47,192 nt of DNA, taken from IMG/VR virus record IMGVR_UViG_3300044815_000091, positions 1 to 47,192 of that record. One strand, given 5' to 3'. Under the pieces are notes generated by a model, which was given only the letters and a program-made list of their open reading frames with translations, did not search any database and was not told where the DNA came from. The position numbers were made by a program, and so were the translations under genes. This document shows positions 14,850 to 20,299 of this stretch, piece after piece; position 1 is the first letter of the stretch; every line of letters begins with the position of its first letter. The DNA is from a virus.

Positions 14850-15056
14850 TCAGCTCTCCTCGGCCGCGTCGCCCTGGTGCTCGGCGGCCCACGCTTCGAC
14901 GTCCTCGGCGAGCCAGATGCGGCCCATCTCCAGCGTGAGCACGGGTTCCGGGAAGTCGCGCCGGTCGAGGATCACGCTCGTCCACTGCCGGGAGTAGCCC
15001 AGGCGGGCCCGGATCTCGGCTGCGCCCATGAGGCGCGGGAGCTTCCGGTTTGCCAT
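14850..15056 (-). CDS. AlpA/MerR-like HTH protein, excisionase candidate (copy A)
   Basis: 68 residues from the reverse ATG at 15056. The layout is AEIRARLGYSRQWTSVIL (helix-turn-helix), FPEPVLTLEMGRIW (wing) and EDVEAWAAEH, the pattern of small winged-HTH proteins such as AlpA, Xis and BldC. It is related to the gene at 16309-16530 (shared AEIRxRLG, FPxPV, GRIW, DVEAW). It could be the recombination directionality factor of the integrase or a regulator of the forward cassette that starts divergently from it at 15236. Confidence 0.7.
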   Translation of the reverse strand: MANRKLPRLMGAAEIRARLGYSRQWTSVILDRRDFPEPVLTLEMGRIWLAEDVEAWAAEHQGDAAEES

Positions 15057-15107
15057 GACCCGGACGCTATGGGGGCTATACGCGCAGTAACGCAATTGAG
15101 TGATAAC

Positions 15108-15124
15108 CATGTCACCGCGACATG
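15108..15124. promoter_or_regulatory. Palindrome in divergent intergenic region
   Basis: CATGTC, five spacer bases, GACATG between the divergent HTH gene (15056) and the forward cassette (15236). Its position fits an operator for the HTH protein. No clear -35/-10 pair could be assigned. The following leader has GACGACGG (15147-15154) complementary to CCGTCGTC (15180-15187). Confidence 0.35.
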
Positions 15125-15235
15125 ACGATGTGTAAAGTCCCACGGTGACGACGGCGGTCGGTCCCCGAGTGAAACCGCTCCGTCGTCGTCCCCCGACTCG
15201 CAGGCCGGGGCCTCTACCGGGAGAGGCACGACGCG

Positions 15236-15436
15236 ATGCACAGAGACCCGTACCCCATCCATGGCCGTACCCGCCGGTGGTTCCGGCCGTTCACCGTGAT
15301 CTGCCGGTGCGGCCTCGACGCCTACCCGTGCCCGGTTACGCGCGCCCTTGCCGCCCAGGGCATCGACGTGACCGCGCTGCGGGCGCCGGAGGTCCGCGTC
15401 GAGCACGGCGGCGAGTGGCGGGGGTTCCAGTGGTGA
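15236..15436 (+). CDS. Small cassette protein, unknown
   Basis: 66 residues from the ATG at 15236 (GGGAGAGG upstream). It contains a CRCGLDAYPCPVTRAL segment with three Cys, possibly a metal site, and a short basic start (MHRDPYPIHGRTRRWF). The pattern CxCGxxxYPCxxTRAL recurs in small actinophage and actinomycete proteins of unknown role. First gene of a four-gene coupled forward cassette inside the otherwise reverse-oriented lysogeny region; it overlaps the next gene by GTGA. Confidence 0.6.
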   Translation: MHRDPYPIHGRTRRWFRPFTVICRCGLDAYPCPVTRALAAQGIDVTALRAPEVRVEHGGEWRGFQW

Positions 15437-15654
15437 AGCACGAGGTCGGCGATCGGGTCACGATCCTGCCGCCCTGGGACCGGGACCCGATCATCGTGTC
15501 GATGCAGCCCTTCGCCCGCGTCGCCGAAGTCCGGCTCACCGGCGGGGTGATGGTGACGCTCTCGGCCACGATGCCGGTCGACGAGCGATTCGGGCCCTTC
15601 CCCGAGAGCCGCCTCGCCAGCGGCTGGCGCGACCCGCGCGCCGGGTGGTTGTGA
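15433..15654 (+). CDS. Small beta-rich cassette protein, unknown
   Basis: 73 residues from the GTG at 15433 (GTGA overlap). The sequence (KHEVGDRVTILPPWD, then ARVAEVRLTGGVMVTLS) reads like an SH3/KOW-type small barrel: a V-G-D-R-V start followed by alternating strands. The stop overlaps the next ATG. Function unknown; it may bind nucleic acid or protein. Confidence 0.6.
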   Translation: MKHEVGDRVTILPPWDRDPIIVSMQPFARVAEVRLTGGVMVTLSATMPVDERFGPFPESRLASGWRDPRAGWL

Positions 15655-16019
15655 TGGCCGGCTACTCCGGCGCCGCCGAGGGGCCACGCGTGCTGCTGCC
15701 GCTGTCCGGCCCGGAGCGGGAACGACTCAACCGCCGCATCATCGCCGAGCGCACCGGATGGCCGGTCGGCGCGGTCGAGGCGTGCGAGCGCATCGAGCGG
15801 GATCACCCTGGCCGGGTGGTCGCCTGGATGCACGAGTACCGGTGCCAGACGCCAGGGTTCGACCGGGAGGAAGGCTTCTACGCCTGGTGGCGAGGCGACG
15901 ACCCTGGCCGCTGGCTGGCGGGTCACGGTCACGTCCGCCGGGCGGAGTACTACGGCGCCGACGCCGATGCCCTCGAAAAGGCGCTGCTGACCGGGGCAGC
16001 TCACCCAGACCACCCCTAA
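15654..16019 (+). CDS. Cassette protein, unknown
   Basis: 121 residues from the ATG at 15654 (TGATG). Charged helical first half (SGPERERLNRRIIAERTG, AVEACERIERDH), then an aromatic segment EEGFYAWWRGDDPGRWL and an acidic end. No known domain recognised. It is coupled to the previous gene and followed after 24 bases by the DUF397 gene. Confidence 0.55.
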   Translation: MAGYSGAAEGPRVLLPLSGPERERLNRRIIAERTGWPVGAVEACERIERDHPGRVVAWMHEYRCQTPGFDREEGFYAWWRGDDPGRWLAGHGHVRRAEYYGADADALEKALLTGAAHPDHP

Positions 16020-16043
16020 CCCATCAACCGAAAGGGGAGACCG

Positions 16044-16250
16044 GTGACCACCGATCTCAGCAACGCCAAGTGGTTCAAGAGCACCAAGAGCGGCGCGGCG
16101 GGGCACTGCGTCGAGGTGGCGAGCCTCGACGGCGGCCAGGTCGCGGTGCGCAACTCGAACGACCTGAGCATGGCGCCGCTCGTCTACACCGCCGATGAGT
16201 GGACCGCGTTCATCGCCGGCGTGCAGGACGGCGAGTTCGACAACCTCTGA
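16044..16250 (+). CDS. DUF397 domain protein
   Basis: 68 residues from the GTG at 16044 (AAAGGGGAG upstream). The whole protein is one DUF397 domain: WFKSTKSGAAGHCVEVA, then VAVRNSND, LVYTADEWTAFIAGVQ and a GEFDN end, matching the W-x-K-S-S-x-S, CVEVA, VRDS, F-x-x-W-x-x-F signature. In actinomycetes DUF397 genes normally sit next to an XRE/DUF5753 regulator and have been described as part of Scr1/Scr2-type pairs. Here no such partner is adjacent; the nearest XRE genes are at 18287 and 18860. It is terminated by a strong hairpin. Confidence 0.85.
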   Translation: MTTDLSNAKWFKSTKSGAAGHCVEVASLDGGQVAVRNSNDLSMAPLVYTADEWTAFIAGVQDGEFDNL

Positions 16251-16266
16251 CCGAGCCGCCACTCCG

Positions 16267-16300
16267 CCGCCCCCGACGCGCCTGCCGGCGTCGGGGGCGG
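16267..16300. terminator. Hairpin terminator between convergent genes
   Basis: CCGCCCCCGACGC pairs perfectly with GCGTCGGGGGCGG over an 8-base loop, 13 pairs, between the DUF397 stop (16250) and the reverse HTH stop (16309). The T-rich tail is weak (TTCTGCGTTT). Confidence 0.75.
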
Positions 16301-16308
16301 TTCTGCGT

Positions 16309-16530
16309 TTAGTCCTCGGCGAGGTCGGCGCGGTGTTCGCGGATCCAGGCCTCGACGTCGTCGCGGTGCCAGATGCGGCCGTGGATGAGCTCGGCGACCG
16401 GCAGCGGGAAGGTGTCCTTGGCGACGATCACCTGGACGCGCTGGGCGCTGATGCCGCCGAGGCGGATGCGGATCTCGGCGGTCGCGACGAGCGGGATCGG
16501 GGCGTGGCCGGGCGTGCGGTTCGCGGGCAT
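16309..16530 (-). CDS. AlpA/MerR-like HTH protein (copy B)
   Basis: 73 residues from the reverse ATG at 16530. Shares with copy A (14850-15056) the AEIRIRLGG helix, the FPLPV segment, GRIW and the RDDVEAWIREHRAD end, so the two are paralogues. A small winged helix-turn-helix DNA-binding fold is likely. It lies nearer to the integrase and beside an AT-richer intergenic region with repeats, which makes it a good excisionase candidate as well. The two copies bracket the 15236-16250 cassette. Confidence 0.7.
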   Translation of the reverse strand: MPANRTPGHAPIPLVATAEIRIRLGGISAQRVQVIVAKDTFPLPVAELIHGRIWHRDDVEAWIREHRADLAED

Positions 16531-16804
16531 GTGCCCGAACCGTAGGCACCTTGAAAGCTGCCGGTCAGCAACGTGGTCACCACCAACTAGTCACCCCTCA
16601 ATAACACCGAGCGCTACAAGATCACAACGATCTGTATGGTTTCTTGACTGTCGAGTTGTCGATAGTGTCCAGTTGTCGATCTCTTACAACGTCACTGTCC
16701 GGTTTTTGCAGAGCTAAGGATGATCCCTATCTAAGTTACAACTGCGTTAACTGATCACCTCGCTGTCGCCAGACCCCCAGGCCAGCGAGAGATAGGGGAG
16801 CACG
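16531..16804. promoter_or_regulatory. AT-rich intergenic region with repeats; promoter and possible attP
   Basis: This is the least GC-rich stretch near the integrase. It holds two direct copies of AGTTGTCGAT (16654-16663, 16671-16680) and GTTGT cores in reverse near 16623, 16684 and 16738. A possible forward promoter is TTGCAG (16706-16711), 16 bases, TATCTA (16728-16733). A leader hairpin follows: CTCGCTG at 16759-16765 with CAGCGAG at 16783-16789, just before the GGGGAG ribosome site of the next gene. No gene is seen here. The repeats could be integrase arm sites or an operator. Confidence 0.45.
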
Positions 16805-17170
16805 ATGATCAGAGCCGTGGCCTTCGTCCCACCCGGACCCCTCAACCAGGTCAACGAGGGGTACCTGAACAACTGCCTGACCCACATCGACCGTCGCGGC
16901 TACAAGCTGGCCGGCCTCGTCAGCGGCGACTTTCCAGCAGCTCTCGCCATGATCAGAGCCGGCAACGCCACCGTGATCGTCTTCGCCCGGCGCGAACACC
17001 TGAACGATCAGTGGGAGCCGCGGCTGGAGGTCTGCGGCGAGGAGACCATCCGGATCTGCGAGGGCAAGCTCCCGCGCCCGCGCAACGACGGCCCGCGCAA
17101 CGACGGCGGACGCAACGACGGCCCGCGCAATGACGGCCCCGGAGGACGCCGGCCACGCCGCATCGAGTAG
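16805..17170 (+). CDS. Resolvase-like N-terminal domain protein with repeat tail
   Basis: 121 residues from the ATG at 16805. Residues about 1-75 follow the pattern of a serine-recombinase catalytic fold (CLTHIDRRGYKLAGLVSG, then ALAMIRAGNATVIVFARREHL, resembling the RAGEVDVVVVWRLDRL strand-helix), but the N-terminal catalytic Ser motif is absent, so it is unlikely to cut DNA. The tail is made of four copies of RNDG-type repeats (PRNDG, GRNDG) encoded by a 15-bp tandem repeat, followed by basic GGRRPRR. It could be a DNA-binding regulator; it is convergent with the integrase. Confidence 0.6.
   Translation: MIRAVAFVPPGPLNQVNEGYLNNCLTHIDRRGYKLAGLVSGDFPAALAMIRAGNATVIVFARREHLNDQWEPRLEVCGEETIRICEGKLPRPRNDGPRNDGGRNDGPRNDGPGGRRPRRIE
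17081..17140 (+). repeat. Four tandem 15-bp repeats inside a gene
   Basis: Copies begin at 17081, 17096, 17111 and 17126 with unit CGCAACGACGGCCCG; copy 2 ends GCGGA and copy 4 has CGCAATGACGGCCCC. They encode the RNDG(P/G) tail of the 16805 gene. Copy number may vary between related phages. Confidence 0.9.
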
Positions 17171-17181
17171 CCACACGGGGG

Positions 17182-18036
17182 TCACCCCGCGATCGGAAGG
17201 CCGGCCACCGCGGCGGCCATCCGGTCGCGGTTCACCTCGACGTACCGGCGCGTCGTCTTCGGGTCCGAGTGACCAAGGAGCTCCTGCACCGCGAAGACGT
17301 CGCGGACCGCGTCGTACGTCTTGGTGCCGAACCGGTGGCGCAGCTTGTGCATGCTCGTCGCCGGGTAGCCGAGCTCGCGGGCGATCTTGCGGATGGTGTA
17401 GCCGCCGCGGTGGCCGACCTGCCGTGCGGTCAGCCGGGTGACTCCGTCGTGGTCGACCGCGATCGGACCCGGCGGCAGATCCTTGACGGCTTCCCAGATG
17501 AGCGGGTGCGTCGGGATGTACCGCTCCTTCTCACCCTTGCCGCGCACCCAGATCCGCTCCTCGGTGATGTCCTCGCGGTCGAGGTTGCTGATCTCGCAGC
17601 AGCGCGTTCCGGCCCACCCGCCGAGCAGGATCCACACCTTCTGTCGCTGCGGCGCACGCTCGCGGATGGCGTTCAGCAGGTCCTCGCGGGTCGGCTTCGA
17701 CCGACTCTCCGACGGCTTGAACTCCGGCAGGTCGGCCGTCGCGTCGAAGTCCAGCCGGATCCGGGCCGGCGTTTTCGGGTGCACGGCCCACTTGCCCCAG
17801 CCCTTGAGGATGCGCACGTAGTGCCCGCGCGTCGTCCTGCCACGGACGCCACCACCGCGGCGGGCGGGCGAGGCGGAGAACAGCCACTCCTGGAACTCCT
17901 CGGTCGTCGCGCACTCCAGGCCGTACTCCAGCTCGCGGTCGGCCTGGCGCAGGGTGCGGATGTACGTCTCGACCGTGTTCGGGGAGCGGTCGAGGCGGCG
18001 CAGGTGCTTCTCGTAGGCGTCGATCAGTTCGGACAT
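17182..18036 (-). CDS. int: Tyrosine integrase
   Basis: 284 residues from the reverse ATG at 18036. An N-terminal SAM-like core-binding domain (about 1-95, YEKHLRRLDRSPNTVETYIRTL) is followed by the catalytic domain with all expected residues: Arg145 (AGTRCCEI), Lys167 or Lys170 (RGKGEKERYIP), His230 and Arg233 (MHKLRHRFG), His256 (LLGHSDPKTT) and the nucleophile Tyr265 (TRRYVEV). It should join the phage attP with a host attB. It is short for an integrase with an arm-binding domain, so arm-site binding may be weak or absent. The small gene at 18039 is just upstream and probably in the same transcript. Confidence 0.93.
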   Translation of the reverse strand: MSELIDAYEKHLRRLDRSPNTVETYIRTLRQADRELEYGLECATTEEFQEWLFSASPARRGGGVRGRTTRGHYVRILKGWGKWAVHPKTPARIRLDFDATADLPEFKPSESRSKPTREDLLNAIRERAPQRQKVWILLGGWAGTRCCEISNLDREDITEERIWVRGKGEKERYIPTHPLIWEAVKDLPPGPIAVDHDGVTRLTARQVGHRGGYTIRKIARELGYPATSMHKLRHRFGTKTYDAVRDVFAVQELLGHSDPKTTRRYVEVNRDRMAAAVAGLPIAG

Positions 18037-18038
18037 CG

Positions 18039-18275
18039 CTACTCCTCGGCGAGCGCTTCGGCCAGGGCGTCGAGCACGACCAGCGTGCCGACGTGGGCCT
18101 GATGGACGGACAGGGCGGGGCTGGTGTGCAGCGTCTCGATCTGCGTGATGGCGCTGGCGTAGGCGGCCTCGGGGGCGCCCTGGCGGATTCGGTCGGCGAG
18201 CGCGTCGACCAGCTGACTGCGGGCGCTGGCGTGATCCATGGGACCAGCGTTGCGCCGGCGTGCGGCGGGGGGCAT
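18039..18275 (-). CDS. Small helical protein before integrase
   Basis: 78 residues if started at the reverse ATG 18275, which has AGAGG eight bases upstream; an inner ATG at 18239 would give 66 residues. The product is alpha-helical and Ala-rich (SQLVDALADRIRQGAPEAAYASAI, VGTLVVLDALAEALAEE) without a known domain. It stops two bases before the integrase start, so the two are co-transcribed. Role unknown. Confidence 0.55.
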   Translation of the reverse strand: MPPAARRRNAGPMDHASARSQLVDALADRIRQGAPEAAYASAITQIETLHTSPALSVHQAHVGTLVVLDALAEALAEE

Positions 18276-18286
18276 CGGCCGGACCT

Positions 18287-18736
18287 CTACCGTGACGGGG
18301 GATTGATTCGGGCCGGGCGCCGTTTCGCTGCCGGAACGGGTGAGCCGGGACGTTTGGGTCCGGCCTTCGGGTGGCCGAACGGACGAGTCGGGTGCTTGGT
18401 CTCCGTGTACCGGCTCACCCCTTCGGCCATGCCGACGGAACGGTGTCCTATGGTCGCGGCTCGGTCAGCGGGAGCTTGATCAAAATCCCGGTTCACCCCC
18501 CTGTCGTTCGGGAAGAGATCACTGATCTCGACGTCGAGAACACCGGCGATGGCCTCGATGTCGTCCATGTCGAAGGCGGTTTCGCCGGTCATACGCCGAC
18601 TCATCGTGGACTGCGTGATCCCCGTGCGTCTTGCGAGCTCGGCCCCGCTCATCTTTCTACGGGCGAGGAGAACGCGGATCTCCTCTGCGACGTGCTCGCG
18701 GAGACGCCCTCGCGGTGGCGTCGTCTGCTCACTCAT
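18287..18736 (-). CDS. XRE-family repressor (probable immunity repressor)
   Basis: 149 residues from the reverse ATG at 18736. Residues about 12-75 form an XRE helix-turn-helix (VLLARRKMSGAELARRTGIT, STMSRRMTGETAFDMDDIEAIAG, DVEISDLFP). The C-terminal half is Pro/Arg-rich and disordered, without a peptidase-type domain, so control by RecA-stimulated self-cleavage is not indicated. It diverges from the Cro-like gene at 18860 across three palindromic operators. Its own promoter contains one operator between -35 and -10, which suggests autorepression. Confidence 0.8.
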   Translation of the reverse strand: MSEQTTPPRGRLREHVAEEIRVLLARRKMSGAELARRTGITQSTMSRRMTGETAFDMDDIEAIAGVLDVEISDLFPNDRGVNRDFDQAPADRAATIGHRSVGMAEGVSRYTETKHPTRPFGHPKAGPKRPGSPVPAAKRRPARINPPSR

Positions 18737-18743
18737 AACTGAG

Positions 18744-18772
18744 ACATTGACTCGCTAGGCGGGACGCGTCAA
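18744..18772 (-). promoter_or_regulatory. Reverse promoter of the repressor, predicted leaderless
   Basis: On the reverse strand TTGACG (18772-18767), 17 bases, CAATGT (18749-18744), then seven bases to the ATG at 18736. The start of transcription would fall at or next to the start codon. Operator O1 occupies most of the spacer. Confidence 0.6.
18751..18763. promoter_or_regulatory. Operator O1
   Basis: CTCGCTAGGCGGG, an imperfect copy of the 13-bp palindrome CCCGCnnaGCGGG. It lies between the -35 and -10 of the repressor promoter. Confidence 0.65.
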
Positions 18773-18810
18773 GTCCTGTGGGGTGCCAACCGGCGTGAGT
18801 GAACTGTCTA

Positions 18811-18823
18811 CCCGCCCAGCGGG
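18811..18823. promoter_or_regulatory. Operator O2
   Basis: CCCGCCCAGCGGG, perfect arms, ending one base before the -35 of the forward early promoter. Its start is 60 bp from O1 and 63 bp from O3. Confidence 0.7.
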
Positions 18824-18852
18824 TTGACACTGTGATGCACCCACGGTAGAAC
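18824..18852 (+). promoter_or_regulatory. Forward early promoter, predicted leaderless
   Basis: TTGACA (18824-18829), 17 bases, TAGAAC (18847-18852), a strong sigma-70-type match. Seven bases later comes the ATG at 18860, so the early mRNA should begin at or next to that ATG without a ribosome site. Confidence 0.75.
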
Positions 18853-18859
18853 TATGCAC

Positions 18860-19123
18860 ATGAGAGAAACCAACCCGCTCAGCGGGAGTGACACCCGCCG
18901 AGCCATCGCCGCGAACGTGCGGGTGGAGTTGGCCCGAGCGAACATCAGCGGCGCCGAGATGGCCCGCCGCATCGGCATGCCGCTCTCGTCCTGCGCCCGG
19001 CGGCTGGCAGGCGAGGTGAGCTTCTCCGCCGAGGAGATCGTGACCGTCGCTGCCGAGCTTGGAATCGCCCCCGCCGTTCTGCTCCCCCCGGCTCCCGCCC
19101 CGCTCGCCGCGGTGCCGGCATGA
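18860..19123 (+). CDS. XRE/Cro-like regulator
   Basis: 87 residues from the ATG at 18860. The ATG at 18854 is in frame but lies only one base after the -10 box and would not be on the mRNA, so 18860 is preferred. An XRE helix-turn-helix covers residues about 13-72 (VRVELARANISGAEMARRIG, SSCARRLAGEVSFSAEEIV). The end is Pro/Ala-rich. First gene of the rightward early operon; operator O3 (18874-18886) lies inside its 5' coding region. Likely the Cro-type partner of the repressor. Confidence 0.8.
   Translation: MRETNPLSGSDTRRAIAANVRVELARANISGAEMARRIGMPLSSCARRLAGEVSFSAEEIVTVAAELGIAPAVLLPPAPAPLAAVPA
18874..18886. promoter_or_regulatory. Operator O3
   Basis: CCCGCTCAGCGGG, perfect palindromic arms within codons 5-9 of the Cro-like gene, downstream of the early promoter start point. 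Binding here could block elongation. Confidence 0.65.
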
Positions 19124-19635
19124 CCCGCGACTACGCCGCCGAGATGCGGGCGGTCATCGACGCCGAGGCCACGGGCACCTACGTGCCTGGCGTCATCGCC
19201 GCCGCGATCGTCGAGAAGCTGCGCGAGGTCGACCCTGACCTCCTGATCGGCTGGCTCGACTTCCAGGCCGAGACGTTCGTCCGGCAGGCGATCAACAACC
19301 GCGACAACTCGCAGCGCACGGCCGCCCGGCACGCCCGGCCCGGCTCGGTCTTCGCCGCCGACGCCGCTGCTGCCGAGGCTGGTCAGCCGGAGCGACTGAC
19401 GGGCTGGCTCACCACGCGGTTCACCGTCGAGGACGGGTCGCGCAAGCCGCTGGCCGAGATGGATCGCGACGGCCTGCTTTTCGCCAGCGACACCTACGAG
19501 GCTCGCGCCCGGGACAACCGGCTTACTGCGGCCTTCCTCAAGGCGATCAGCCGAAAGGTCAAGACCGGCGTGGTGGCCGACCACTTCACCGACGAACAGC
19601 TCTCGACCATGTGGACCTCGCTGTCGGGGTCCTGA
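19120..19635 (+). CDS. Conserved early actinophage protein, unknown
   Basis: 171 residues from the ATG at 19120 (ATGA overlap). The start, MTRDYAAEMRAVIDAEATG, and the motifs DLLIGWLDFQAETFVRQAIN and LTGWLTTRFTVEDGSRKPL belong to a protein commonly found beside Cro-like genes in actinophages and integrated elements. It is helical and charged, with no catalytic motif I can name. Probably an early regulator or host-takeover factor. Followed by the pyrimidine-rich tract. Confidence 0.7.
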   Translation: MTRDYAAEMRAVIDAEATGTYVPGVIAAAIVEKLREVDPDLLIGWLDFQAETFVRQAINNRDNSQRTAARHARPGSVFAADAAAAEAGQPERLTGWLTTRFTVEDGSRKPLAEMDRDGLLFASDTYEARARDNRLTAAFLKAISRKVKTGVVADHFTDEQLSTMWTSLSGS

Positions 19636-20287
19636 TCGACATGCCTGGACGACTCTCCCCCTGCCCGCTCGCCCCTCACCGACTTCCCGCCCCTGCCCGC
19701 CCCCACGCGCTCCTCTCCGCTCCGACTTCCCTTTCCTTGCCTGCTCGCCCCTGCCACACCCCAGCCCGACAGCCCATCCCTGCCCAGCACAGCTCGCGCC
19801 CGCCGCAGCCCCCGTCCGACAGCCCCAGCCTGCCCCGCTCAAGCCCGACTCTGCCCAGCTCCGACTTTCCTACCCTCCCCAGCCCGCCGCGCGCCTGCCC
19901 ACGCCTACCCGACTACCCGACTCCCGCCTTCCCTGCACTCTCCGTCCCGACTGCCCTACCCGCCCCGCCTCAGCCCATCGCGCCCCCACTCGACCCCGGC
20001 CCGACTTCCCTATCCCCCGCCACCCATCGCCCTCCATACCTCCCCACGACGACTACCCATCCCACGCCGTCCCTGCCCGAGTCCGCGCCGCCCGACCCGT
20101 TCCGACTTCCCCCGCCTTCCCTTACCACCGCATCCCTGCCCGACTACCCGCCACACCCCCTCGCGCCTCCGCCCAACTCGCATGACCGCCCACGCCCACC
20201 CATTGCCGCGCTCGCCGTCCCTGGCCAACCCGACTTCCCGTGCCATCCCGCGTCACCCGTCCCACCCCTCTCCTCATCCGACAAACC
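19636..20287 (+). repeat. 650-bp pyrimidine-rich tract with recurrent decamer, no convincing gene
   Basis: The forward strand here is dominated by C and T; purines are about a fifth of bases in the lines I counted, and G occurs mostly singly. The decamer CCGACTTCCC occurs exactly at 19679, 19722, 20001, 20102 and 20230, with a near copy CCGACTTTCC at 19861. CCCTGCCC-type octamers also recur (for example 19691, 20071, 20134). One frame is open throughout (to 20303) only because stops are rare in such DNA; its product is almost pure Pro/Ser/Leu/Ala/Thr, so I do not call it a gene. The reverse strand would be rich in short G-runs. Function unknown. Confidence 0.8.
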
Positions 20288-20299
20288 AGGAGGCATGAA

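Noticed and set aside
15645-15653. Earlier GTG start for the 15654 gene
   Set aside because: It would overlap the previous gene further, while the ATG at 15654 shows the TGATG coupling seen throughout.
17130-18102. Forward open frames across the integrase gene
   Set aside because: The reverse frame carries all catalytic residues of a tyrosine recombinase, so the forward frames are shadows.
19636-20287. CRISPR-like array
   Set aside because: The decamer copies are too short and unevenly spaced (43, 139, 140, 101 and 128 bases), with no unique spacers of constant length.
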